This document shows positions 1-13,165 of a stretch of DNA of 64,000 nt, piece after piece. A program made the translations under genes and the position numbers. The notes beneath the pieces are model-generated. The model worked only from the letters and a program-made list of their open reading frames with translations, was not told the DNA's origin and did no database searches. The DNA is from Aquilaria yunnanensis (taxonomy: Eukaryota; Streptophyta; Magnoliopsida; Malvales; Thymelaeaceae): the NCBI GenBank assembly GCA_039654915.1, contig CM077600.1:37370492-37434491 (forward strand), read 5' to 3'. Every line of letters begins with the position of its first letter. Position 1 is the stretch's first letter.

Positions 1-1532
1 CAAAAAGAACACATCAAAATTTTGATCTTTGCTAATTTATCTACAATTTGTGAATGGTGGTAATAATGTACATATATGGAGTAATATTTACTTCATACAA
101 TCAATTACATTATTCATATCATAAGTTAGTAATTATAATGTGTAAGGGTCAAAAGAAATGGTTTCTTGGTTTCAAGAACATTAAATATATATGTGATGCT
201 TACATTGAATAAATTTCAAAGTAATTGCTTCTTGTAAAGCATATGTGATATTATGATCAAACGGCGACATTCTAATAACAATCGTAATTTAACCAACGAA
301 GTTTCGGTTTCGAGGTTCAGGTTCATTTCAGATTAAGCAGGTACGATTGTTTGTTTCTTTCATCACATTTACTAAAAGTCAGCTGAAATTGTGCCATAAT
401 TTGTTGCCATTAAATTTATGTTACGTAATTACAGAAACTATTATGGATGCCAAAATACATAGAATTACATGATAACTAATATTTTTTTTTTCAGTTAAAC
501 AGTTTATCAAAATGGAATAAAAATTAAACTCCAATCCCTGACAATATATTGTTAATCCATAACTCTAAATAAACTTTTTTAATAAACCCTAATCTTAAAC
601 CGTAATCGTTAACCCTAACCATAACCCTATTAACATGAATACCATACGATTTGAACTGTAATCTGATCACCTAACATGAATATAACATCCGTTTCATTTA
701 TTATACCATCTAACCAGTCCACACTGATGTGAGAAACATTTATTAGTGCCTACTCATAATAAGTACGCAAATGTCTTGATTTTGTAAAATTTTTTAAAAA
801 AACTTTACACTTATCTCCCTCTACTTTTAAAAACAACTTTAAAAATCTTTCAAGAACCAAAACATTGATTTCCCAAATGTGGATGTTCCTAATATAGGCT
901 TGCTAAATATGGATGTTCATAATATAAACTTCCCAAATATAGATGTTTCTAACATAGAGTTACTAAATATGGATGTTCGCAACATACTGTAGACATTGCA
1001 CCAGCAATTTAAATAGAATAGCTATATGAAGACAAAAAAAAATTAACATAAATAGATAACATAATTCAAACTATAATCCATAACTCTAAACCCTAAGCCC
1101 TTAATGTTATGTGAACCAAAATTAATAAATAAAATTTTAACCCTAACAAAACGCAAACATAAACCTACAACTTAAATCTCTATTTAATGTAAGTCATGAA
1201 TTGCATAAAATGTTATATTAGTTATCCAATTAATTTAGTTACTTAATCTTTTTAAGTCCATTGTTATTGGTGAATTTAGACAAGTCCCGACATAGATTTA
1301 TTTCGTTAATATCCGATTAGTCTTCTAGACCGTATAATACACCTACTCAACTTAGGAAAATTGATTGGTTACAATTCGTCTAAACACATTTAACCAAAAA
1401 ACCACGTACATTTTACGTATAAATCGTATTCAACCTCAAACCAATTTTATTTGAAAGATAATTGTATTTAGGTCAAATAATCCATTGATTGTAAAACTTA
1501 GATAATACTAATAATATGTTATGAATTTTCTT
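1..1532. other. AT-rich intergenic DNA with telomere-like words
   Basis: No gene is visible. The stretch is AT-rich and scattered with CCCTAA/CCCTAAA words near 590-630 and 1080-1160. Positions 865-1190 hold a block that recurs at about 3210-3480 and 4035-4400. Inside the block a roughly 30-bp subunit (consensus around aaatatggatgttcctaata) is repeated about four times. Confidence 0.6.
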
Positions 1533-4400
1533 GGCCAAATTATACATTTAGCCCCTGAACTTACTTAACTCGAGCGAGTTGGTCAACAACTCAGTACTCA
1601 GTAAATATAAGCCCCTGAACTTTGAAAAACTGTGCGAGTTAGTCCATTAGCTCAGCCATATTGATGGAAAAATTACAAAAGTCCTCTTGATCTCTTTTAT
1701 TATGGCACATAAAGTACTCTTAGTTTTAAATCATTCAAATAAACTATCTCTTTTACCTAGGGATGAAAATTCGAGTTGTACGATCATATTTGGGTTGAAA
1801 CCCGATTTTTATAGCATGTCCCTAACCCTATCCTGACCCTATTCTAGTCATAACCCAAACTGACCCTAAATACTACTGTTTTTTTTTTGTGATATTCTGA
1901 TTGGTTATTGTCGATATTTATTTGTTGGCAAATGTGCCTAGACTCAAGAAAATAAATTATTACAATAATAGTAGAAACGACCTACAAAGGGGCTCGTACT
2001 CCGCTGTCAGGCAAGCAAATATGTGTGGATCAATCAAATATATATATTTGTTATAGTACTAATATTATAAATAAAAGAAGTAGTAAATAAAAATTATGAG
2101 TGATTTCTAAAAATTAATTAATATTAATTCAAAGCATTGAAAAATTGATTTGGTAAATATAAAATATGTAACATAAAATCAAAGACCTGACATTTCTAAT
2201 ACGGTAAGGGAAAGTTTGATCCCGCTCCATTTCTTATTTACTAAATTCAAGATATTTAAAAAGCAAGAATTAATTATTCTTTATGTAATTATTTTTTATG
2301 TCGGGTCTTTGATTTTATGTCACATGTTTTATATTTACCAATTAAATTTTTCAATGTTTTGAATTAATCATTAATTAATTTTTAGAAATCACTCATAATT
2401 TTATGTATTACTTCTTTTATTTATAATATTAATACTATAACAAATATGTATATTTGATTGATCCATACATATTTGCTTGACCTACAGTAGACTACAAGCC
2501 CTCTTTTAGTTTGTTTCTACAACATTATTATTGCAATAATTTATTTTAATGATTTTAAGCACATTTGCCAAAAAATACATATTGATGGAAATCAATTAGA
2601 ACATCACAAAATAAAACAGTAGGATTTAAGGTCAGGTTGAGTTTGACTAGAATAGGTCGGGATAGGGTTAGGGACATACTATAAAAATTGAGTTTCAACC
2701 CAAACTTGATCTTACAACCCAAACTTTCATCCCTAGGTAAAGGAGATAGTAATTTGAATGATTGTAAACTAAGAGTACTTCATGTGCCATAATAAAAGAG
2801 ATCAAGAGGAATTTTGTAATTTTCCCATCAATATGGCTAAGCTAATGGACTAACTCGCATAGTTTTTCAAAGTTCAGGGGCTTAAATTTACTGAGTACTG
2901 AGTTGTGGACTAACTCGCACGAGTTAGGTAAGTTCAGGGGCCAAATGTATAGTTTGGTCATTTTTCTTTGTTTACGCATTTAAAAATATATATTCATAGA
3001 TATTTAATAACATCACCAGCATTGTATTTTGAATTGATTATCACACCTGCATAATATTGGCTTACTTATGAAATTGGTTCTTGGTGAAAATGATATAAAA
3101 ATAAACATTGGTAATTTTATATGAAGTTAACTGAAATTAGAATGAATTGGCTTACTCATTTACATTAGGGCATAATGAATTTACTTACTAAACTCATATA
3201 GTCATAAAGATGAATGTTCCTAACATAGTGTATACATTACACCAGCAGTTCAAATATAATGGGGCTACTACAAAAAAATTATCATATATATAGGAAACAT
3301 ATTTCAAACTCTAATACATAACCCTAAACAATAAACCCTTAATGTAATGGGAAAAAAAAAGTAAATAAAAATTTAACCATAACATATATGACTCTACCAT
3401 AATCCTAAAACGTAAAAGTGTGCCTCTAAACTATAAACCTAAACCCTATACATAAATTGAAGACTTAACCCTAACCTTAAACACTTGACCTTAATCTATA
3501 AACCTAAACCCTAAAAAGGAGTACCAAAACCAAGGCATATTTATTTCGTTCAAGTCTGATTCTTTTTTAATAATTTCTTAACTAATAACTAACCATACCC
3601 TTAACATTAAACCTTAAAAACTAAATCGTTAATAACCCTAAACCTTAACTTCCCAAAAGAATATATGAAATTTTATTTGTTGTTTTAGCCACAAATTAAT
3701 TTAATAAACATGAAAGTAAGGCGCTTAAATATTTAATAAATATAAAAGTCAATTGTTCTTATAGGACTTCGTAAAGTACCAAGGCAAATTTATTTTTTTA
3801 AAATTTAATTACTCTCATATATTATAATAAGATTTCCAATTATACTACGAAAATTAATTTTGAGTTAAGTAAATTTCAGATTTGGGATTTTGGACTCATT
3901 TGGATTCCGGGTTAAATAGATATTAGTTTCAAATTTTTAGCTTTCATGTTTAATCACATTATTAGTGCAAAAGCCAAAATGACTATATTATTAAACTTAA
4001 TTAGTAAATTTGGAAGAACCAAAACATAGATTTACCAAATCTGGATGTTCTTAATATAGACTTGCTAAATATGTATGTTCCTAATATAAACTTGCCAAAT
4101 ATAGATGTTTCTGACATAAAGTTACTAAATATGGATATTCCTAACATAGTCTAGACATTACATCAGCAGTTTAAATATAATAGCCATATGAAAATAAAAA
4201 AAATTAAAACAAATAGATAACATTATTCAAACTATGCTCCATAACTCTAAACCCTAAGCCCTTAATGTAATGTAAATATCAAAATAATAAATTAAATTTA
4301 AACCCTAACAAAACTCACACATAAACGTAAAACTTCAAAGTATGACTCTAAACTATAAACCTAAACCTAAACCATAGATCCTATACGTAACCCTAACCCT
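865..4400. repeat. Block present three times (865-1190, 3210-3480, 4035-4400)
   Basis: The first and third copies line up over about 320 bp. They share the 30-bp subunits, the 'accagcaatttaaata'-like core and the following CCCTAA-rich tail. The middle copy matches only the second half. All three are direct repeats, and the foldback element lies between copies one and two. Confidence 0.65.
1533..2959. mobile_element. Foldback (long-TIR) Mutator-like element
   Basis: Two arms of about 660 bp are inverted copies of each other around a spacer at about 2195-2298. The termini read GRCCAAAYTATACATTTRGC on both sides. The flanks carry a 9-bp near-duplication, AATTTTCTT at 1524-1532 and ATTTTTCTT at 2960-2968 (8 of 9 match). 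Long TIRs plus a 9-bp duplication are the hallmark of Mutator-like elements. No coding potential is seen, so it is non-autonomous. A transcript would fold into a long hairpin. Confidence 0.75.
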
Positions 4401-5274
4401 AAAAACCTTATCTTAATCTATAAACCTAAACCTGAATCCATTGATTGTAATATTTGTCTAATATTGTAATAAAAAAATAATTTATTCCTTTCAATATATT
4501 TAATTATATATGTCATGATTACAGTTAATAAATTCAATACCATTAAATATTATTCTATTAATTAACTATACTTTTTACTGAATACAAATTTCAACTTATT
4601 ATTATATTAATAGTATTGTTATTAATACAGATTCTACATTCGGGTTTTTTGTTTGAGTTTAAAGTATGTCAGGTCAATTTCGAGCTTTGGTAATTTTAGG
4701 CCAAGTTATTTTGGTAGGACAATTGGAGTGACTCATATGGATGCCAAAAAAATAGATAATTAAATCCAATTATCTATTTTTTTAAATTCAACCATAAAAT
4801 AGTAACAAAACATAACAAATATAATGAAAATTAATCCCTAATTGTGTAGATATTGATTGCCAATTATTGAGAAATAAATTTGAATAAAATTTTAAAGCAA
4901 ATAATCCATTGATTGTAATATATCTATTTATCTTTTAAATATTAAAAAAACATACCTTTTGTTAATCTTTCGCAATTTATGTACTATTTAGAAATGAAAA
5001 AAATAATCTAGATAATTATGGAGTTATATTAATTTTATATAATTATATATACTTTTTATATATTTATTTAATAGTAAAAAAAATTTTACCCGTAATATAA
5101 TCCAAAAACTCAAAATTTTACGTTCGGGTTTATTTGTTCTAGTTAAATACGAGTCATGTCAATTTCTATCTTACGTGATTTTAGGCTAGGTTATTTGTGA
5201 CGCGTAATTATGAAGATTATTATGGATGTCAAAGAACTAGAATTAAATAGTAATATAGATCCAAAAGTAGAATG
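2960..5274. other. AT-rich intergenic DNA with telomere-like words
   Basis: No gene is visible. It holds the second and third copies of the 865-1190 block and many CCCTAA/CCTAAACC words, for example around 3430-3500, 4240-4260 and 4330-4440. Long AT stretches fill 4440-5270. Confidence 0.6.
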
Positions 5275-8200
5275 AATAATAAACCCTAATCCCTAACTCT
5301 AATTCCTAATCATTAACCCTAAACCTGAACTTTTAATCCTAAACCTAAATTATCATACCACTTAACCTGAATCCTGTACCATAATAACCTAATTATAATA
5401 CCACAACAACCTAAATATCATACCATATGAACCTTAATCCTATACCACTTAAACTGAATTCGATACCACAACAACCTCATTATCATACCACAATAACCTC
5501 AATCTCATACCAGATGAACTTCAATCCTATACCATAACCTCAATCTCATACCAGTTAACCTCAATGGCATACCACTTAACCTGAATTCCATACCATAACA
5601 ACCTGATTATCATATCACAATATCCTTAATCTCATACCATTTAACCTAAATTTCATACCACATCAACCTGAATCTCATACCATTTAACCTCAATCATAAA
5701 TCATAACCTGAATCTCATACCATTTAACCTCAATCTCATACCACTTAACCTGCATCGCATACCACTTAAACTGAATTCGATACCACAACAACCTCATTAT
5801 CATCCCACAATAACCTGAATCTCATACCATATGATCCTCTATCCTATACCATAACCTGAATCCCCTACCCGTTAACCTGAATCTCATACCACTTAACCTC
5901 AATGTCATACCACCTAACCTGAATTCGATACCATAACAATCTCATGATCCTACCACAATAACCTGAATCTCATACCAGATGAACCTCATTCCTAAACCAT
6001 AACCTCAATCTCATACTAGTTAACCTTAATCGCATACCAGTTAACCTCAATGGCATACCACTTAACCTTAATCCTATACCATAACAACCTGATTATAATA
6101 TCACAATATCCTTAATGGCATACCATATGAACCTGAATCTCATACCAATTAACCTCAATTATAAACCATAATCTGAATCTCATACCATGTAACCTGAACC
6201 GGATACCACGTAACCTGAATTCAATACCAAAACAACCTCATTATGATATCACAATATCCTTAATCTCATACCAGATGAACCTAAATCTCATGCCAGATGA
6301 ACCTGAATCCCATACTAGTTAACCTCAATCTCATACCATTACACCTGAATATCATACCATTTAAGCTCGATCCTATACCCTAACCTGAATCGCATACCAT
6401 TTAACCTCAATATCATACCACTTAACCTCAATCTTATACCAGATGAACCTGGATCCTATACCACAACAACCTAATGATATTACCATCATAACCTCAATTG
6501 CATACCATAAGAACCTTAATCCTATACCATAACCTCAATCTCATACCAGTTAACCTCAATGCCATACCACTTAACCTTAATCCTATACCATAATAACCTC
6601 ATTTCCATACCAAATATCCTTAATCTCATACCATATGAACCTAAATATCATACCAGATGTACATGAATGTCATACCACTTAGCGTGTATCTGATACCAGT
6701 AGACCTCAATATCATACCAGTTAACCTGAATTTGATACCACAACAACCTTAATGTTATACCATTTCACCTCAATCTCATACCACTTAACCTTAATTCGAT
6801 ACCACAAGAACCTCATCATGATACCACAATAACCTGAATCTCATACCAGTTAACCTCAATCTCATACCAGTTAAGCTCAATGGCATACCACTTAACCTGA
6901 ATTCTATAAATCTCGTACCAGATGAACATGAATCTAATACCATATCAACCTCAATATCAAATCAAATGAACCTAAATCTCATACCAGATGAACCTAAATA
7001 TCATACCAGAGTAACCTGAATCTCATACCTGTTAACCTCAATCCTATATCATAACCTGAATCTCATACCATTTAACTAGAGGCTCATACCACTGAACCTG
7101 AATCGCATACTACATAACCTGAATTTGATACCACAACAACCTCATTCTCATACTACAATAACCTCAATCTCATACCATACGAACCTAAATATCATACCAG
7201 AGTAACCAGAATCTCATACCATTTAACCTCAACCGCATACCACTTAACATGAATCGCATACTACCTAACCTGAATTCGATACCACAACAACCTAATTATA
7301 ATACCAAAATAAGCTCAATATCATACCATATGAACCTGAATCTCATACCAGTTAAGCTCAATAGCATACCACTTAACCTAAATCCTATACCATAATAACC
7401 TCATAACCATACCACAATATACTTAATATCATACCATATGAACCTAAATATCATACCATATGAACCTGAATCTCATACCACTTAACCAGAATGTCATACC
7501 ATTTAACCTGAATATCATACCATTTAACCTAAATCTCATACCATTATACCTTAATATCATACCATTTAACCTCAATCCTATACCATGACCTGAATCTAAT
7601 ACCATATCAACCTCAATATCAAACCAAATGAACCTAAAACTCATATCAGATGAACCTGAATCTCATACCGGTTAACCTTAATCCTATACCATAACCTGAA
7701 TCTCATACCATTTAACCTGAAGCTCATACCACTTAACCTGAATCACATACCACGTAACCTGAATTTGATACCACAACAACCTCATGCTCATACTACAATA
7801 ACCTCAATTTCATGCCATATGAACCTCAATATCATACCACATTAACCTCAAATCTCATACCATTACACCTCAATATCATACCAGTTAACCTCCATCCTAT
7901 ACCCTAACCTGAATCTCATACCATTTAACCTCAATCGCATACCATTTAGCGTGAATCGCATACCACCTAACCTGAATTCTATACCACAACAACCTAATTA
8001 TAATACCACAATAAGCTCAATATCATACCATATGAACCTCAATCCGATACCATAACCTGAATCTCATACCAGTTAACCTCAATGGCATACCACTTAACCT
8101 GAATCATATACCATAATAACCTCATTATCATACCACAATATCCTTAATCTCATACCATATGAACCTAAATATCATACCACTTAACCTGAATGTCATACCA

Positions 8201-8905
8201 TTAAACCTGAATATCATACCATTTAACCTCAATCTCATACCATTTAACCTCAATCTCATACCATTCAACTTAAATCGCATACCCATGAACCTGAATCTGA
8301 TACCACAACAAACTCAATATCATACCATAATAACCTTAAGATCATACCATATGAACCTCAATATCATATTAGATCAACCTCAATCTGATACCAGTTAACA
8401 TGAATCTCATACCATTTAACCTAAATCTCATACCATTATACCTTAATATCATACCATTTAACCTCAATCCTATACCATGACCTAAATCTCATACCATTTA
8501 ACCTTAATCTCATACCATTTAACCTAAATCATATTCCACGTAACCTGAATCGTATACCACTTAACCTGAATCCTAGATCACAACAACCTCATTATCATAC
8601 CATAACAACCTTAATATCATACCATATAGACCTAAATCTAAGACTTGATGAACCTGAATCTCATACCGCTTAATCTCAATCACATACCATTTAATCTGAA
8701 ACTCATACCATTTAACCTCAATCCTATACCATAACCTGAATCTAATACCATTTAACTTCAATCTTATACCATATTAACCTAATTATCATACCATGAAAAT
8801 TTTATATCACATGAACCTAAATCTAATACCATTTAACCTTAATCTGTTACCATATAACCTAATTACTATACCGTTTAGCCTAAATTACATACCGCATAAC
8901 CTGTA
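5275..8905. repeat. Degenerate 21-bp minisatellite, about 3.6 kb
   Basis: The region is built from a unit close to AACCTGAATCTCATACCATTT, 21 bp, with variants of about 15-24 bp (for example 'ataccacaacaacctcatt' and 'ataccataacctgaatc'). Well over 150 units are present, each a little different. Because 21 is a multiple of three, short repetitive reading frames appear on both strands (about 7444-7644 minus and 8159-8398 plus); they carry no sign of being genes. The left edge grades out of telomere-like 'aaccctaatccctaac' DNA at 5280-5340. Confidence 0.9.
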
Positions 8906-9063
8906 ACTTGTTGTTCAAGTTACAGTGTGATTTTCGTATTTTGTATACTATTGTGATATTTCTAAACTTGGGTCCTTAACTGTTCAGAGAACAAAAGTTT
9001 GGGGATGAGCCACGAAAAGGGGGGTATTCGTACACCCCCCCCCCCCCGGTATTTTAGAATCTT

Positions 9064-9195
9064 CCAAGAGGAAAGGGAGGGAAGGGTTTGGGAAAGGGCA
9101 GAGTGAAGCCCTATTGCAAGGTCCTCCGCAACAACATCCAGGGGATCACGGAGCCGACGATTCGCCGCGTTGCCCATCGTGGCCGCGTAAAGCGA
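9064..9195 (+). pseudogene. Histone H4 N-terminal fragment, broken
   Basis: Read from 9064, this frame matches the start of histone H4, including [21 protein letters not shown] and a final VKR. Over the 36 codons from 9088 to 9195, 25 residues match the H4 sequence I remember. The ATG is lost and the match stops abruptly after about residue 45 of 103, so the histone-fold helices 2 and 3 are missing. The frame stays open to 9462, but the tail is unrelated to H4. It is a relic, not a functional histone gene. A run of fourteen C lies just upstream (about 9034-9047). Confidence 0.75.
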
Positions 9196-9839
9196 AGTGC
9201 TCAAAATCCACTGCAAGGTACTTTTGGAACTCAAGTTGTGTGGCAGAGAAAAAAGAGGCGTAGGAGCAGAGGGTGCGGGCTGAGTGAAGGGACGACAATG
9301 GAGGGTATGCTAGTGGAGGGCGGAGGAAAGGGATTTGATACGACAGGGGTGGACTGGCGAAGGGCGGACAGAGAACTGGATGAGGACATTCATCGTACAA
9401 GTGATGTGCAGGCTTTCGTGGAATCAGTTGCCGGGATTCCGAGCGTTAAGGCATGGTTTTAGTTCTTTGCGGTTGTTCCGGTAGACAACGTGCTCAAACT
9501 TCAAATTTTTCCTTGGCCAAAAGATGATGAATTAAGTCTTTGTGGGATGTCGATGGGATTGACGGTGGAGTACTAATGTTCATGTTCCGAACCCAACTCA
9601 GATCATTGGCATTTTATCTCCTGAGTTTTCTTCAATATCTTCAGGGCTGGACATATGGGTTAGATGGGGCTGAACATGTGGCCGAATGGCAAGAAGATGA
9701 CAGTGTGGCGGTACTTGAGGAGAGAGAAAGGGAAAAGAGGAAGAGGATGGTTGAAGGGAGAAGAAATAAAGTTTAGGGGAAGTTTGTAATATGTATAAAA
9801 GCTTAGGGCTAAGTTAGAAAACATAAGTCATGTTATCAT
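9196..9839. other. Low-copy DNA, no recognised gene
   Basis: This stretch is richer in G and C than its surroundings. It continues an open frame to 9462 and has a second short open frame at 9540-9776 that ends in an E/R/K-rich stretch. Neither resembles a family I know. It may be sequence to which the H4 fragment became joined. Confidence 0.4.
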
Positions 9840-9847
9840 CCCAAGAT

Positions 9848-12800
9848 TAGAGGTGGGACGTTCAACCCAGCCCAAACCGAGATCGGACCGAAAGTCCACC
9901 CTGGCTTGACCTAGTCAAATCAGGCTCGGCTCACCCCGGCCAAAGCCCGCAAAGATATGGGCCCAAGAGGAGAAGGAGGTGCAAAACGGATCGCCCCAGA
10001 CTAGGAAAAAGCCTGCGAACCACCCCATGGCGCCCCAACAGCTCCTGCGCAACAGAAACCTGTAAAAAAAATTTTAAAAATGAGTTAATTACACAACATA
10101 CCCTCCAATGGTTTTCTGCTCCATTTTAGCCCCCAAAATTCCATTTTCACCTCTCCCAACAACTAAATTTCAAGGACTTTTTGGTCAAACTAATTTTTTG
10201 TCTTCCCCTATGAATACCAATGCCATTTTCACTCTATCCTCACACAATCACTCAATCTCTCTGCTTCCTCTACTATATTCTCTCAAGCATTCTCCTTATT
10301 TTCTTAATCTCTTCCAAATTTCTTACTAATCTTCTCCTAATATCTTCATAATCTTCTCTTAATTTTGCATTAATCACGATTATTAGTTCGTGAGTCATGA
10401 CTTCAAAAGGAAAGGGCAAGTTGATAGAGAGTTTATTTTCCCGCACCACCAGCATTTGAGGCTTGTTCCATCACCGTTCTCGGCCCGCCGATAAAGGCAT
10501 CTTAATTCAAGAGTTGCACGATGATAATGCCGGAATTGATATGACAAATTATGATTTGGGTCTCGACGATCAATTATTCGATGATGAAGTGGAAGAGTTA
10601 GATGCGATGGTGTCTGGGAATCCGTCAACAGAACCGACGCCTACAAGTCATGGACCCGCCGTGGAGGAAACCAAAGTACAAGGTAAATACCCGAGACTAA
10701 CTACTTGGGTTTTTGGAGCATTATGAGCTCGTACACAAAGGGGAGTCGAGGTATGGGAAATGCAAACATTGCGGGAAAAAATTGGTGCATAAAAAGAATT
10801 CCGACACTGGAACGCTGAAGCAGCAAATTGAAAATCAACATCCTAACGTCCTCCCTAGTGCCGAGACTAGTTCTGGAGGACAAACACAACTTAGGTCTAC
10901 AACCGGCGCCGGTGGGCCAGATATATTTCGTTTTAACTAACAATCTTGTAGAGAATGTATGGTAAATTGGATAATGCTTACCGAAAAGCCTTTTTCACAA
11001 GCTAAAGATGTCCACCTAGAATCTTGGATAAAATCACAATTTAATCCCGCATTTAGAAAAGTATCTAGGAAAACCGCTAGGAAATAAAGCTTTAGACAAT
11101 TTGAAGCCGAAAAATCAGATTTGCAAGCCTATTTTTTTGCTCTTGATCATTGTGTGGCATTTGCTTCTGATATGTGGATATCACCTATAGGTCAATCATT
11201 CTATTATGTTACTTCTCGTTGGATTGATTCTGATTGGATAATGTAAAAATGAATTTTGTCATTTAAAGTTATTGAAACAGATCATACTGGTTATCAAATA
11301 TTCAATTGCATCTTAGAAACTTTACGTGACTATTTTTGTACTGATAAAGTCCTAGGCATTTCATTTAATAATGTTTCAAATAATGATCTTGCCACTCGTC
11401 TTTTGAGTCAAAACTTAAAACCATCTTTCAACGATGCATTCTTTCACGTTAGATGCATGTGTCATATTTTGAACATTTATGTGCAAAAAGGTTTAGAAGT
11501 TCTCCAAAATGAGATTCTGCCTACTTGGAACTCATTGAAATATTTGATATCCAGACCTACTATTTTTCGTGAATTTAAAAGCTTTTGTTTTGAAAATAAA
11601 AAAAGATTTTCTTGGAAACGGTTTAAATTGGATTGCCCAACCTGCTGGAACTCCACATATTTGATATTACAAGATGCATTCCCGTATGCAAATTTGTTGT
11701 CACATTTCATGAATTTAAAAATGGATTGTGTATTTCTTACGACTGAAGTTTGGGAAAAATATTCCAAAACCGGTAAATTGCTTAAGTTTTTTTACGAGAC
11801 AACTGAATTTTTCTCTGGTGTTTACTACCCAACCATTCATCAAGTTTTGTTTCATTTAGGGAACATTATATATGCTTTACATCAGTTTAAAGATAATGAG
11901 TTGTTAAAACCAACTGTCGAAGCCATGCGGGCTAAGTGGCTTCAGTATTTCAAAACATTCCACCTATCTTTTTAGTCACTTATTTACTCGACTCATATGT
12001 CAAATTAACTGGCACAACAACATTGCTTGAATGAATTTTTCATACTTATTTAGAAATGTCTCATATAAATGTTTTGGCTATGTCTGCTGCTGCTTCCGAG
12101 TACCTGCATTATTTATACAAGTTATATTGTGAGCGGTATTTGGATAAGGTAAGATCCGAAGCTCCTCAAACCGAGCCTCCAAGGAGATCAATTTCCTCAA
12201 GATTTAACCCGGTCCTCTAAATGCTCAAACGACCCCGATCGACGACATCGGGATTAGCTGAGGTCGATGACTATCTCAACACATTGTTCGAGGCAAGCGA
12301 CCTCGACATCTTGGAGTGGTGGAAACAAAAAAGATCAAGGTTTCTGATCTTGTTGATAATCGCACATGAGATTTTTGCCGTTCCAACATCGACTGTCTCA
12401 TCCGAGGTAGTGTTTAGTGCCGGAAAACGGGTGATATCAGAAAAACGACCAAGATTGACACCCGACGCGGTAGAAGTATGCGTGTGTAACCGAGATTGGG
12501 ACCTCGCAGCACTCCAACAACAAAACCAAAAGAGTTCGGATGAGGAGGTAATATTCGATACGGAGACTTGAAAATTTTTTTTCAATCATACATGTAGTTT
12601 GTATTTGATCTGATTATACTATTGAGCACAGATCATAGGTTTCTATTATTCATCATTTCCGGAACGTTTTGTCATTTCAAAATGTAAGTCCCATTTCTAT
12701 TATTTGTAAGTGCCGTTTAATTTTTTAACTTAATAAAACTTATACCAGAGATGGTTTTTTTTCTTAAAAATATTTATGACATATATAATTAATTATGGTT

Positions 12801-12916
12801 CTAATTTTTTTTTTAAAAAAAGCACCAAACCCTCCGCACCTGCGACCGGGCCGAGCCCAGTCCTCGTGACCCAGGACCGGCCGGTCTGGGTCGGGCTGAA
12901 CCGGTTCCCACATCTA
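9848..12916 (+). mobile_element. hAT transposon, full length but inactive
   Basis: The ends are imperfect inverted repeats: TAGAGGTGGGACG on the left and the complement of CCCACATCTA on the right. The flanks carry an 8-bp duplication, CCCAAGAT at 9840-9847 and CCCAGGAT at 12917-12924 (7 of 8 match). Eight-bp duplications and a TAGRGGTGGG-type terminus are typical of plant hAT elements. The interior carries a broken transposase. GC-rich subterminal regions (9870-10060 and 12820-12905) hold repeated CCGGG/GGCCC-like motifs, as expected for transposase-binding ends. Confidence 0.9.
10398..12571 (+). pseudogene. hAT transposase (BED zinc finger, DDE core, hATC), decayed
   Basis: The order of parts is that of Ac/DAYSLEEPER-type transposases. 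A BED zinc finger sits at about 10715-10850 (CKHCGKK, then HPN). A catalytic-core piece at about 11150-11230 includes FASDMWISP. Conserved middle sequence at 11256-11975 includes RCMCHILN. The C-terminal hATC dimerisation domain lies at 12290-12510, with WWKQKRSRF and PTSTVSSEVVFSAG. The gene is dead: the frame changes near 10715 and again between 11975 and 12221, and in-frame stops occur at 10938, 11085, 11244 and 11250. It could be recognised only by an active relative acting in trans. Confidence 0.88.
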
Positions 12917-13032
12917 CCCAGGATTGTAGACTAAATTTATCACATCATTATTCACCATGAAGACTATAACCAGAGTTGGTCATTCCCACAAAAAAAATAA
13001 AGTTAATAATAAGTTTAACTATAAAAAAATAA

Positions 13033-13165
13033 TACTTTCTCCGTTCCAATTTACTTGAAATGTTTATCTGGACACGGAGATTAAGGTGTATGTAATTTAT
13101 GTTTTTTTTATGTAGTGAAAGTTTAAATAATGATTTAAAAAATAAATTCTTTTTTGGTAATAACT
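13033..13165. mobile_element. Truncated MITE of the 'CTCCCTCCGTTCC' type
   Basis: It starts with TACTTTCTCCGTTCCAATTT and matches, in reverse orientation, the right half of the fuller copy at 46082-46368. That includes 'ggacacgg.gattaaggtgta' and the 'tatgtagt.aaagtttaaata' stretch. Only one end is present. The terminus resembles the common plant Stowaway/Tc1-mariner-like MITEs. Confidence 0.65.

Noticed and set aside
7444..8398. Repetitive open frames (MNLNLIPF-like) in the minisatellite
   Set aside because: The 21-bp period keeps frames open by arithmetic. The units are degenerate, no promoter or stable start exists, and frames occur on both strands.
1..8905. A true telomere end
   Set aside because: The CCCTAA words are isolated and degenerate, with no long perfect array, and single-copy genes follow. 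It is interstitial or subtelomeric at most.
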